64,000 nucleotides of DNA, taken from positions 4,402,001 to 4,466,000 of the forward strand of contig JBHGNT010000007.1 in assembly GCA_043228905.1 (NCBI GenBank), in the 5' to 3' direction. Of this stretch, positions 49,542 to 62,839 are shown piece after piece. Under the pieces are notes generated by a model that saw only the letters and a list, made by a program, of their open reading frames with translations, searched no databases and had not been told where the DNA came from. This stretch comes from Azolla caroliniana (Eukaryota > Polypodiophyta). The stretch's first letter is position 1. Each line of letters begins with the position of its first letter. Made by a program: the position numbers and the translations under genes.

Positions 49542-51880
49542 GACAAATGATTGCACTTAACAATTTGAATATGTTACATGGTGTGTAGCTACTGAGTTGT
49601 TTTGATATTGATGTTTTTACTCATTGGGCCACTTGACCAATGGACCCATTGGTCATACTAATAGTAGTCCTACAACCTAATTGAGTCCAAAATATAGTGT
49701 CTATGCTTGTCTTGAAACTCATTTAATATAATCTTCTATGGTACATACATGGACCTACTTGGCCATGGTGTCTCTCATAATCCCATGGAGAATGTGATGG
49801 CCAAGCTCACGCACTGTAGTCTGTTCTCGGTGCGGAAGAGGTTTGGTGTCATGCTCCCAAGATGGGCTTCAATTGAAAACAATTCACCAGCCGAGGCTTG
49901 ACCAACCACTATTGAAAAGGTTCTAGCAAGAACACATTTGGGTCTTGCCATAATCCTTAATACAATGGGTATGTGCCAATCCTTTTACATCTTGGGCCAT
50001 TACAAGCTGTTTTGCCACATCTCACGAGCATTGTTGTTGCGACAGTAATATTGATCCCTTAAAATCACATCATGGGGCCTCCTCATGCTACTTCTTGCAA
50101 CCTTGTGGTAGATGAATGTGGTGTTAAGGAAACAACACTTGTGGCTTTGTATTGCCAAGCATTTGCCACCCACATGTTAAGCACTTGCCATACATTAATG
50201 TACTTCCCATGCCTTACCAACGACATCACTTTAGCTGAGGGGACAAATCTAGTGGTGCGGCTTCTATGTTCGGGTGTTAATTTGGCTGTTGAAACATCAG
50301 GTGTGAATTTGGCGGTCGATGCGGCCACGCAATTGGTTCACAATTACTTTCGTTCAGTTTGAGGTGATTGGCGGTTCTTGGCGTGATGGTTTGCCTAGAT
50401 TTGTATGTAGGCCTTGTGTCATGCTCCCCCCGAGTCCTTGGATATGGGTTGCAATGATGGTAAGGTGGTACTACATGTGTTGGGTCGGCATTGGCCAAGC
50501 ATCGGCAGCGAGGGCAGTAGCGCCATCGCAACCCTAGATTTCTCCTGGAGAGAGCCGGATGTTGAAAAACAAATCACTAAAACTAAAAATAGGCATTACA
50601 TAGTAGAATGGGGAATCAAGAAGTGAGTGGCTAGGAACCTCTGCCTTACTCAAAATTTGTTTTCTGTTTCGCCAACTACGTATGTGTCTATGGTGTGGAG
50701 AGATGCATGTGTTGTGCACATTAATTAAGCAGCACTGATGCTTGTCAGCATTGGTCTGGCGTGTTGTCATAGCCTATAGGTCAGATACCAGAATTAAGAA
50801 AATTCTCAAACTCTCACATACATCAAAAGTTGTTAATCATTTGTGTCATACCCAATTTTTTGATCTGGAACATCCCGTCGCCCTCGATGTCTACAATCCA
50901 ATAGGGACCGGCGGATCGTCCTTGATGTTACCAATCCAATAGGGACCGGACCATCCACAGTTTTCAAAGTTTTGGTGGCATGCACCTGGATCACATCTAA
51001 AAGACATGTGTAAATTTCCCCATGGCAAGCTGGAATTACATAAGTTTGAATATGCTCTCACCAAGTGTGCCCAAAGGCACAAAATCAACATCCTCTGTTG
51101 CAAACAGGAGTTACATTGGCCCCAAAGCTCCAAGAACTCTGTATTTTTTTAGAGTTTCTAGGACATACTTTACTCGGGCAATGTACACTATAAATCCCTC
51201 TTAAGAGTAACTAGCACATATTTGGGTAACTTAGGCGCGAATGTGAACTGGCTGAAATGCCTTAAAATCACATTTTAATAAAACAATATACTTTTGCCTC
51301 TTACAATAGATGCTTAGGGGGTTCCAAAAACTTGTATATCATTTCCCTCTGTTTCTGTGTTTTCTTTGCCTTTCCACCATTTTCTCTGTTTCAATTTCAA
51401 GTCCACCAGTACACATGGGCAGTACTGAAACAAACCTCTTGGCCTCCTTTCAAACTGGGTGGGACAATTTATCTCAATGGTTCTATTGACAATTAATAAC
51501 AATATGACACAGATTGAATCATCAAGAACACTTTCAAAATGTTGGTTCAACATCTTAATTCATGGCCAATTATTTATCGTTTTCAATAAAACACAAGTTA
51601 TGTTTTACAACATTGCAAAAACCATTCCATTATTAATGAAGTATAATTAAATTACAATCCCACTGGGTTAAACAATATACATGTGGGTGAATATGGTTCA
51701 AAACCTCAAGTAATGCCAAGCAGTCTTTCCTTCAAAGAGATTTCCAATGAAAATACAGGTTTGAAATAGGGTAAGAATTTTGGTTGGAGCTCCAAACTGG
51801 GTTTTAAGACGAGAATCTCTCTGGGAAAATGTTGCTGCCACAAATAAATTTTGATCATTTTAACCTAAATCTGGTTTTGG
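49542..51880. other. Intergenic, no gene recognised
   Basis: Somewhat higher GC at 50040-50560 with longer chance frames on both strands, but no recognisable protein pattern. A short direct repeat, caatagggaccgg, occurs at about 50899 and 50937. Its nature is unknown; it may be a decayed retroelement. Confidence 0.4.
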
Positions 51881-54800
51881 TCATGAGACAGCATCTATAA
51901 CAAATGTCTCGAGGTATCTCCACACCTTATCAACAACACCTTTTGCACACTCTTCAGATGCATGACGTGCAGCCTCTCTACAAACTTGTAGATTCTTTGA
52001 ATTGCTGAAAAGTGCCTTCAAAGTTATAAATAATTCCTCCCTCCCAGATACTTGCGTAACTGATTTAGGTGAAACAAGTTTGAAGTCTGAGACCATTTGT
52101 GAGAAATGGCCAATGTGAGATCCTGCATGAAATAATTCCATTACTTCTGGTAACAGTTTGTTACTTTTTCTTTTGGTAATCTGTTTCTTCTCAAAAAGGT
52201 TAGATGGTTTCATACCTGTAACTATAGCACAGCCTGCAGCGGCAGCCTCAGCTATGTTATGACCAGCCATTCCTTTGAAGAGAGATCCTCCAACAAAAGC
52301 AACACAAGAGAGTCGATAAAATAACTTTAATTCGCCTATCAGAAAGAAGAAAAGGTTAGAGTAAGCAGTATGTAACTGAAACACTGATTTTTTACATCAC
52401 TTAAGGTAAAACTTGCTCATGAGAGATCAATAAATTGAGTTCTTGATAACCTTAAGAAAAAGGTTTGGTATGTATTTCATCATCACCATTTTAATCAGTA
52501 GGGTCACTTGTACACCCAGTAGACGTACAAAGATATTGCCCCACATTATACTCTGCATTAATGTCTAAAGCTTTACGTTGCTTCCATCTTCAGGTACACA
52601 TTAAGAGGTATGGAATTGAGAACATAAATAGGCAATGTGAAATTCATGATAGACTTCTTCCATTGCAAAGAGAAAGGCTGGAATGAAAATTATGTAAAAT
52701 AACTCAGTGCCAACATGGTAGATTAGACTGTATTTAGATCTGTGTTGCAATGTGTAGATCCAGAAAAAAATGTTGAAGCTTAAAAAATATCAGGCAAAGA
52801 AGAGAAGGCAAATCATCGCTTAGAAAAAAACATTTTACAAAATATGAGACTTGATTCCACGTGAATGCCTAAAATAGTTCACAGTTGGGAAGAAAATAAA
52901 AATAACAGGTTCTATAAACAATTGACAATCACATTCTGGCCATGGCTGGTAATCTCAATAAATTCTTTCACACCCTCTTCACCACCTTCTTGTGAGTTTT
53001 CAGCCTAATTGCATTCATCTAACGTGAACGATAATTTCACTACGTTTTCCAGCCTTGAGTGAACCCATTGTGTGAACCCAAGCATCAGTCATGATGAAGC
53101 ATGTAACATTATGGTTCCAAGAAAAGAACGAAACCAAATCACAGATTTTCAAGATCTCATCCTAAGAGATGTACCAATGGTATCAGCAACATATATATCC
53201 GTTGTTGAGATGATACGATCACCATTGGATCTAATTGCAATCTGCATGCCTTGTTGCTGTAATTTCTGCATTATATACATATGAAAGATCAGTTTATGAA
53301 ACACATTATAACTGCATTATGGCAATCACTCTTGTATAACCATAATCGATGTAAAATAAATATCACCATGCCAATCTCTTTTCCTCTTTCTGGGTGCCTC
53401 GGAGCAATGATAACGATAAGCTTGGAAAATATTTGTTTTAACTCCATGTGGACGCTTGCTAGTACTGCACTTCGCATTTATAAACCATATAAACTGATGG
53501 TCGGAAAAGTTACAGAGAAATTTAAAGAGATTCATGCTCCAACAAGGTTTGTGACACTAACCATCTTCTTCACCAGAATGAGTAGAAGCAGCAACCCATA
53601 CACAGCGACTATGTAAGCTTTCTTTCAATTCACAGAGTTCATCTTCTGAAATGACTGAATTGTCCAAATAGCCCACGGCTGGAGTACATTGCGGACAACA
53701 GAATAATTTCATGATATATAAGCAAACATATCACATGTATATCAGCAAGGACGCAGTGAAAACTCTAACTAAATAATATATTATTTGTGGACAGGGAAAT
53801 CATGATGTTAAACAAAATGGTATGATATATTTATGCTAAAATTCTATATTTACTCACACCATACCAAATAGCACCTTGGTATACAAACAAGCTTACATTG
53901 TAACAGACATTATGGATTTCATTGCATCCAAATAAATATCAGTCATATAAATCTCCCTATGCACAATCTGTTCAAAGCAGATAGTTTAAAAACTCAACAG
54001 ACATAAAAGCAACACATGTCAGGAGCATGAATATTACATTAAAGAGAGAATGTGTCATATTGGTGGAGCTTGTTCCTACAGAAACAGTTACCCTCAGCTC
54101 ACACCAACTGTCTGCTATCCTATTCCAGACTCCAAGACTTCTCCTCTAGGTTGCACAGCTATCTACGGTAATAGCCGGACAACACCACCCTAATTTGGAA
54201 TTGAAATGACCATGTCATAAGGCATGCACAATGGGCCTGATACCCAACTCAATACAAGAGGCCTTCCGGCCAATTCCTAGCAAGGTCAAGTACTTTACAG
54301 GAACTCCTGTGTCCTTCCATTGTCAGATGTAAAATCTGTAATAATTGTCTTGACCTTGGCCTTCTTCAGGTACATTCAGTCTCTTTCACCCGTCAATAGG
54401 ATGACCTTGGTCAAATAGCATGTATTGCACCTTTCTGATTTGGCTGGCTTACATTCATTTCTGCAGTCATATTCAACTGATGTTGGAGCTAATTTATGTG
54501 GTTCCTTCTTCTAGCCATTCTTGCCAAGTTGCTGTTATCATTGAAGGAAAACGATTCGAGTTTAATGAGAATATTAAATGGCTAGCTATTAAGGCCACAT
54601 AGGACTAGAGGAAATCAATGGCATTACACACACAGAAACAATGTAGAGATGATTTGGTCTGGCATGCACTTAAATTTCAGCATTCCAGTATTATAACTTT
54701 CTCTTACAGGGTTCATGTTTCTCACCACAGGCATCATACATTTAATATTGCACATTCACCCGAATGAGTGGTTATATCAAGCACATCTACTGACTCCATA

Positions 54801-57800
54801 TAAAATAATGGACTTACTAAGGAACCAAACTACAAAATCTTTCTCCCTCAAAAGCAGCATATTCCCATATCAGTCTGATATACTATTATTCTCTTTGTTC
54901 AAATATGCACCCTAAAAACAAAAACACGATGATGATGGTTCTTCTCTAATGAAACTACAGGAGCTCAGGCTTAGATCTGACATAATCATGGATATGCAAA
55001 AGATAGTTACAAAAAGCTAACCTTTTGTCACATGTGCAGCATCACAGACCAATTTCTAGCACCTTTATCTCTCAAAGTGTGAGATACTCCTTCCTTTCTA
55101 TACATAAGTTTTGAAGCTATATGCTATTGCTTATGGCTATTTGATAATACCAACTTACCATATTTTAGATTTCCAGCAAAATGAATGGTTGTTGGGTCTG
55201 CCCCAAGAATTTGATAGCGCACAGCTTCTTTGTTGCTCTGTGATCAGCCGATTTGCACACATAAATGGAGGCATATAATCATGCATTCAGATATAAAAGA
55301 CATAATAGCCATGTTCATACCGAAGGCAGAATAAGAGAAAAATTTGTGAGCATTTGAATCACCAAAGGTCTGGCAACTGGAAGAGACCACCACTCAAAAG
55401 ACTTTGAAGACATTCTAGCATTTAATAATGCCAAGAATGTCTGCATTTGTATAAGTTATAAAACATAGTAGTCAGAACACTCACATTCCTCTCTGCCTTT
55501 TTACATTTCGTCCGTAGACATCTTTAATGATATCTCCTTACGTACCCCTTTTGAGAATGCAATTAAGAGAAGGTTTGGCCAGAGTTCACTCTCCATAAAA
55601 ATGCCGGCCTCTGGATGCCAATGTGCAAGGAACTTCTCAACTGCAAATGGAGTATCTATGGGAGCAAACTGCACATTTCCCCTCTAAGATGGTCAACACC
55701 ATGCCATGCTTCATTAAAAGAAATCTTAGAACTATTTGATATTTTGAATATTCGAACAGCCACCTTAAACATTAAAAGTCTTATGATATGTAAATATAAT
55801 AAGACAAAAAGAATATTAAATATTTTGTACCAAATCCAGGTATTCGAGCCGATAACAGAAATTACATTAAATATAGCTTATCAGACTCTGAAGTTAACTC
55901 AGACTATTTATGAAAATTAGAGCATTAAACAGATCATTTCAACCATTTTCTCAACCACCTCAGTAATTTTTCCAATATTGAATATTAATGAAACCACAGT
56001 GCAAACTTAGACCTAAATCTGATTGGTTCAATCATGTGGAGAGTTTTCAACAAGGTTAATTAAAACTTTGACTTGTATTCTCTTGCCACTCTTTTCCACT
56101 ACATACATATTCAAATATCTTCAACATTCCAGCTTGCATATCATTTTTGAACGTTTTGAATCTAGCAGTATAAAAGATTTTTCTTCTGTAGTTTTTCTGT
56201 GATAAACATCGAATTTTCTAAGTGCCTTTGGGGTAGGCAATTTTGAGGCATTGTCCTTACATTCAATATGTACTTGTAAAAAGGCATAAGAATCTCTCCG
56301 CGTTCTTCCGGTTTCTAGAAGCATTAAGGAGATGGGGTTGTGCTCTCAACCCTAAATGGCAGTGAAGAAAAATATTTGACTTGCTCAATTTGATGAGGTT
56401 GCTGCAATTTACAGAAAGCATTTACAATATTTTACAGCTGTTGTAGTGACAGATTAGGATATTTATACTTCGTATAAACTATAAGCAATACTGTGAAATG
56501 CCCAATGGCTGTTTTTTACTCATGGATATATGGACTGAGTAAAGTACCCAATTGATGGAGTTCTTGCTCAATCCCATGCTTCTCATGAACTCTCCAGAAA
56601 AGCTTTCATTCTGCCTTCAAACACATTGATTTCATGTATGCGAGAACTCCAGGTTTAATTTAAAGTGTTCAAATGCATTGCAAAAGTAAATTCCAATGTT
56701 CACATGATTGTATGCTCGAGAGGTTAATGTAAAAGCTAATGTGGTCAAATATCGGGTTAGAATTTCATTGGACAGTTCACTTCTTTGAACAGCGATTGTC
56801 GCCCTTTACCAGCCAAAATACTTGTTTACTTATGTCCTGCCATCATTTTTATTTACACCAGAATGACTACCTCCACCGTTTAGGTACTTGCAAGCAGTTT
56901 TTAAATATTATTGTTGCCATTGAAGTCATATTTCTTCAGGCCACTATGTTAGACATGTGCTTTCAATTGTGCATCATGATCATGGAATAGAATTTTGCTG
57001 TGATACTGTTATACGTTTTTAAAAGATAGGTGGGGTTGTTATTTACTACAGCTATATATTTGACTTTGTTTCCAGTTGGAGTTCTGTTTAGGGGTTCTGG
57101 AGACACATTGACATGGGAGAATATAGCACAAAACATGTGTGTATCACTCCATAGAGTTTCTTGTATGTCTTCATCTGATGGTACTGATATCTGTCAGGCA
57201 GAAGCCAGGCATAGAGCCAGAGACTTCCTACACAGAATGACCATTTTCCTTTACTCAACTCATTTACTTATAGCAATACATAATGAAAAAAACTCTCAGT
57301 ACAAGAATCAAGTTCTTATTCTACAAGTATATAGAAATTCCTTACTTGAAATAACACGCCAGATGGAATAATTTGCTGCAAAACATAGCTGAAATGTGAA
57401 ATACAATGATAATTCATCACCATGCCTTCAAAGGCGCACAAAGCATTTTATTGCTGACTCTTTAAAAATAAGATTGCCAATGAATGCTTACTAAGACGTC
57501 ACTGTGGAAGTTGTGAGTAGAATATTGAGGGAAGGTCTTTTCAACATGCATTGTTTGATCACAGGAATGGCTGACATTGCTTCACCTAAGGCCGTCCAAA
57601 TTCATGAATCAAGTGTTATTACTTGATAAGTTCAGCTTTATAATCTACAGTTGTTGCGTTAGAGGATGAACGGGGTTATATGATGGGTTTTACAGCTTTC
57701 CAGTTCATAATACAATTGAAAAATGTTCGAACTTTCGAATTTTAGATACAATTTTGTATAATACTGATCCATAATACTTAGCAGTCATGAATTGCAAAAT

Positions 57801-59066
57801 CTCTTATGCATATACAAAAAACACAATGTATATTGCTGATAAACACTACAACATATGAATGGTACTCGAAGATTCAACCAGCATCACACATAAACCACAT
57901 TTCAGTTCAAAATAACTGACATGCCTGATCCATTTCAGAGGCGAACTGAATCCCATAGTCAAAATTAATAAACCAACCCAGCATATATGTGTGTAATGTG
58001 TATGGCTGTTTTTTTTATATATCCATGGTTCTCAAAATCTCTAGATTTATAACTACGTACTGTTGGGCTACCCGCATGCTATTTTCGCCACTGCATTCAT
58101 TATTTGAAGATGTCAATTGCAGCTATACACAATCTATTTTTATTCTAGATAACTCGTTTGTTTCTATTTTGATAGGAACAGTTAATCCCACAATTTTTTC
58201 TTCCCCATTAGTCTAATGCATTTCAGAGGCCAATTGAAGCACATTGTCAATAATATAATAAAACCAAGCACATATTGCCTGTAGTTTGCATAGATGTTTT
58301 TTTTTTATATTTCCACAGTTTTCAGAATCTCAAGACTTGTCATTATATACTAATGGGCTACCTGCCTGCTATTTTGGACACTGCATTTAATTACGTGCAG
58401 ATGTAAATTACTGCCATACACAATTCTATTTTTACTGTAGATACTCGTATGTGGCCAAATATGATAGGAACAGTTAATCCCACAATTAACTGTTCAACTA
58501 GCAATTACGGAAGCAATTATTCCACTTGAACACCCATTTTCTAACAATTAATCTCTCTCAATTAGTTGTTTCTAAATATTCACACAAGCTCACTTACCCC
58601 TTCTCATTTATTCTACTCAAAACGTCCAATTAATTGTTTCCATGAATAAAATCCCTCAAATTTTCTGACTGAAACATTAAGCAAACATCCAGCAGACCAT
58701 TTCTCTGCCTGTATATGAATTCGGCTTTAAAGATAAAACTTTCTAACAAAGACTTCTCAAGAACAATAGACAAGTAGCATTCGCAGACACAAGCGGCAAG
58801 AGGCCAAAATGAAAGATTTGAATGATTTGATTAAAATAAATAATCAAAAAGGATAATGTTCTCAGATTCAACATACCAACGGAGACGGCGTGGAACCAGA
58901 GGAGGGGGCCAGGAGGCCGCGGCAGAGAAGCTCGGCCGAGCCTCTCTTGCCATCGGGGTGGGGAGGGGTGTTCGAGGCCTCTGCATCGCCTCCAGTAGAG
59001 ATGGAGAAGCAGGAGGGGAGTGGCTGCGGAGGTTAGGGTTCGATACAGAGCTCCTGCAGTCGCCAT
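51881..59066 (-). CDS. KDTA: 3-deoxy-D-manno-octulosonic acid transferase (KdtA/WaaA family, GT30)
   Basis: Ten exons were placed: complement(join(51881..52122, 52216..52335, 53175..53265, 53367..53464, 53562..53678, 55159..55237, 55321..55440, 55546..55683, 57492..57585, 58877..59066)). One short exon of 3n+1 bases between 57491 and 55684 was not found; with it the protein would be about 440 residues, close to the Arabidopsis one. Start MATAGALYRTLTS, with a GC-rich first exon. The N-lobe has WFHAVSVGEAMSAIPVI, where the Glu after the Gly is the catalytic base known in bacterial KdtA. Then come MESELWPNL, LLNARMSSKSF, IIAPRHPERGKEI and GGSLFKGMAGHNIAEAAAAGC. Bacterial enzymes add Kdo to lipid A. 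Plant KDTA is mitochondrial and its acceptor is unclear. Phases agree at every placed junction. Confidence 0.88.
57931..58488. repeat. Diverged tandem duplication of about 288 bp in KDTA intron 1
   Basis: The blocks 57931-58200 and 58219-58488 share catttcagaggc, the T-run with tatat(a/t)tcca, gggctacc(c/t)gc, ctgcattcatt/ctgcatttaatt, and end with ggaacagttaatcccaca. By eye similarity is about 70-75 percent. No coding content. Confidence 0.75.
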
Positions 59067-59171
59067 CGCTGGTACAGACAGCAATCCAAAAACCCTGGAA
59101 ATTGGGGTTTATAACGGCTTGTGGGGGAATTTTGAAGAATTTTGCGGCTTGGGGGGGTTGCAGGTTTCACA

Positions 59172-59260
59172 CTTGTCCGGACGGACAACCTCTTGTCCGG
59201 ACGGACAAAACCCAACCCAACCCAACCCCACCTCTCCTCTCCTCTCCTCTCTTGGGACCC
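59172..59260. promoter_or_regulatory. Twin quasi-palindromes and short tandem repeats upstream of KDTA
   Basis: TTGTCCGGACGGACAA occurs at 59173-59188 and 59193-59208, 20 bp apart. Each copy is an inverted repeat TTGTCCG / CGGACAA with a GA centre. A (CCCAA)n run (about 59209-59228) and a (CTCTC)n run (about 59231-59252) follow. The block lies about 110-190 bp upstream of the KDTA start, on the promoter side. Binding of any factor is unproven. Confidence 0.5.
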
Positions 59261-60480
59261 AATATCGTCGAGAAAATAAGTACATATGTACGCATCCCTC
59301 GATCGTTTGCCGAGAAAGAAACCATGGCCACACCAAGGAATGTACGTCTTTCTTTCTCCTGTGTTTTGGGTAAAGCCTCTAACCCTAAACCCCTAGGTTG
59401 GGGATTCGAGCCCACGAGTAACTACGGGACCTGATTTCCCGAACACCTGTACCTATATATACCTTTTATGTGTTGAGCTGGCAACCGCCGCACCTTTCTT
59501 TCTTTCTTTCTTTTTTCTCTCCAGTATTCGTTCTCTTGCTCGCTCACTCACTTCCAAACGATGCCATTTTCTACAACTCCCGATTTTTCACCCAATGGCA
59601 TTCACATCAGACGCAACATATGTATGTTGGAATCGAAAAACTTGTCCCAACACCACACGAGCTGCATCACCAATATTGGACGGGTTTACTCAACGGATTG
59701 TGATTATCTTAGGTAAGTTTATCGAAGTTTATGAAGGCTTATTATCAAAAGTTGCAATTACCGAAACCCTGTTGTTTTTCTTTTCTTCGAGGTTTTCACT
59801 TCTTCGTTTCATTCATTTTTCTAACTTTTAATCTTTGAAATTCACATTAGATATTCGAACAAATTAGAAAGCTTGTCTAGAAACACGACTTGTGTCTCAT
59901 TTTAAGAAGCCTTACTCGAAATTACACTTATCTAAATTTCAACCTAAACATGCCAAGATACGAGGATGTGGGAATACGAAGACGATGCCAAGATAAAAAG
60001 GCATCATCACTATTTAGGACCCCTTGTTATTTTCTTTAAAGTTTTTGCTTTTTAAGCATGCCCTTTTTATAGCATATCATTAGATTAGGTTAACATTATA
60101 TAATTCGACAATTTTGAGAACAATCTAGAAACATGGAAGGTATGTTATTGTATTAAGGCTTAGTTAAAGTTGTGAATATTTATGAGTATATTAGAGTATA
60201 ATAAAACTTTTAGTTGCCTTCTTTCGTGTCAGTAGCCAAATCTTTTTTGTTTCCTTTGAGGTTTTTCTCTCTAATCAATGGTTTCTTAAATGGCAAGAGC
60301 TAAACAAAGATCATGTCACTCCTGACTAAATGTCGATTAGTGCACAGTGACTCTCTATATAACTCACAACTGCTCATGTCAATCACCTCCACTTGTCTTA
60401 CCTTCCCAGCTAATGCTACCATACATGCAAACTCACCATATGATAAAAGTCCTTATATCCCATGTCTAAAAGTTAATCCT
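59261..60480. other. Intergenic, nothing recognised
   Basis: Includes the CTTT run near 59495-59512. No frame on either strand shows a recognisable protein. Confidence 0.45.
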
Positions 60481-61880
60481 TCACAAACATACACATGCAT
60501 AAACCTAAACACACACATGTATGCAATCAACATGCACATACTATATATATAATGTATGGTTGTACAAAAACATACACATACTTTCACAACTACACTCAAT
60601 TACGATTGCACACTCCCAATGATACATTCGCTCACTCGTATAAACTACGACTCAAAAACAACCATAGGCGTGAGACTTTTGCATGTTTTATCCACTCACA
60701 CTCTTGCACAGACTTGGTTATTGTTTGAATATTATAAAGAAATACATTCACCTACATGTATAAACTATGTTACAAAAAACAACCTTTTTGCATATTTTAT
60801 CCACATGTTCTTGTGTGGACTTGCTTTTTTATTTGAAGCCACTAAAAAGTTCAATTTTTTACACACATGCGCACATCCATACACATTTTCATGAGTAAAA
60901 ACAAAGTGCTCTCACACATGCCAAGAGCGGGGAATTTACAAGTGCACGTTCACATGTCATTATGCACACTCAACTTCAACATGAGCTACTAAGACATCAT
61001 CACCTAATCTCATATTTCTTGAGTTAGGATCCTTGCTATCTTGCGCATAGTTTCCCATGTGCATGTGAATTCCCCAAACAGTGAGTTGTATGTCAAGTGG
61101 AATTACTTATATGAAGAGACATGGGGGTTGCGTCACTTGCGTTGTGCCATGTTTGGGCTAAATGTGCTCACTTAGATGTGTGATGGGGTGTGGGTGAAAT
61201 GCGGGGGTTGGGGTGGAGTGATCCTCAAATGAGTGAGTTTGTTTGAGGACAAAGTGTATGGTTGGTTGGGACAGAGGGGTAGAGGAGAGAAGACGAAGGA
61301 AGGCAGGGGTAGAGGGGTGCAACGTTTGCTAAAATACACGTGCGTGTGGAACATTAGTAGGACCATCAGGAATCTTAATCAAAGAGGATGGAATTGGTCT
61401 AATTGTTAATGTCCGAGTGCTCGGAGTAGTTGAATTTCACACTTGTTTTCCTTTGGGGAGTTAAAATCACCTTACTTTTTGTATATTTTGTGTGGATGGG
61501 GCCTCTCTTATATGTGCGCGTGCAAGTTTGCACATATTTGCATATATATCAAATAGTTAGTATGTTTTTATGCATAAGTAAATGTTTGAAAACATGTGAG
61601 TATGTCACATGTGCGTGTGCGTGCGTGCGTGCGTGTGTATGTATATAGGTATGTAAGTACATATTTATGCAAGTACGTATATGGGTGTACCGTGTGTGTA
61701 AATAGATTGGTAACGTATTCTTATATGAAAAAAATGTATATTTGTGCATGTGTATGTCACATGTGCACTTGTATCCATATTTGTATATATACGTGTATCT
61801 ACATGTATACGATTTTATGCAAGTGGTTATGTGTGTATATGCATTTTTAAGTGTATTTGCATGTTGTTTCGTGGAGTTTA
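60481..61880. repeat. CA-rich to TG-rich low-complexity domain
   Basis: From about 60481 to 60960 the plus strand is rich in cacacat, acatac and tacaca steps; from about 61490 to 61860 it is rich in the complementary tgtgtat, gtgcgtg and atgtgc steps. Within the first part a block of about 115 bp (tcgtataaacta...aacaacc...tttgcat(g/a)ttttatccac) is present twice, at about 60630 and 60750. An alternating purine-pyrimidine run is at 61607-61647. No coding content is seen. Confidence 0.5.
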
Positions 61881-62694
61881 TTATTATTATTTTAAAGTAA
61901 GTAAAAAGGTGAGGACCGATTTGGGTGCATGTGAGTTCAGGTTGTGTTACTCGCATACGTCAAGGCAGTTATCGGGAAGGTGGCATCAACATTATTAGTA
62001 TAGGCCGGACAATAACATATGAAAATGGCACTAATAGCAACAATAACAGGTGGTGGTGGCGATGATTGTAGTGCTAATACTTCCTCCTTGTGCAAAAATC
62101 TAGATGCTAACAATGAGCTCCTTCCCCCTTTTATTTACTTTTGCAGCTCCTCATGCAAAAAAAAAAACAATAGGTCCTTCTTTGTTATTGCATGCACCTA
62201 TACTTATATTTCAGTGGCACTTGGTGTGAGAATTGCGGTGTATGATGCTCTTTGTGAATTTGTATTCCACTAATTCAATCACATGCGTTCTTAAGAACCT
62301 CTTGGAGTAGAGACCACCTCGGATTTGTATTATCAAAGTTCCCTAAATTTCCAAGTATATCCTATATGCCAAATTTGAATCTTAATGTGCGAGAGAGTGA
62401 GTGGTTGAGCCACCTTTGCTTTTAGTGACTTCGTATAAATTAAAGAGAAAAACAGAAAAGGTTTCTGTAATCTTTAAATGATTTTACAATCGTTAGTTGT
62501 CTTATTAATATAAAAATGGCATAATGATCTAATTAGCCACTTTTCATAATCAAATATCTCCATAAAAATTAAAATATTCTATTGTTTCCCTATATTTCCT
62601 TGTTACGTAGTATGCATGGCTACAAATTTAATAGGATATATCAATACTATTAGGATATCATTAGCGATGATGTGTGTTTCCATAACTCATGTGT
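61881..62694. other. Intergenic, nothing recognised
   Basis: AT-rich, only short chance frames. Confidence 0.45.
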
Positions 62695-62718
62695 CTCAAA
62701 CATATATAATATATATAC

Positions 62719-62765
<47 letters not shown>

Positions 62766-62770
62766 CATAT

Positions 62771-62835
<65 letters not shown>
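62695..62835. repeat. Long compound microsatellite (TA/TACATA)n(GA)n
   Basis: About 105 bp of ta and acatat units pass directly into about 13 GA units. It is the longest simple repeat in the window, with the same TA-to-GA transition as at 5489-5547. Confidence 0.95.

Positions 62836-62839
<4 letters not shown>

Noticed and set aside
50072-50537. Overlapping frames of 70-96 residues on both strands
   Set aside because: No recognisable protein pattern and no consistent frame; possibly decayed retroelement but not supportable.
58856-59434. 192-residue plus-strand frame
   Set aside because: Antisense to the GC-rich first exon and promoter of KDTA; Gly/Arg-rich shadow without motifs.
61549-61998. 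Frames of 84-135 residues rich in Tyr/Thr/His/Cys/Val
   Set aside because: Artefacts of the TG-rich low-complexity tract.
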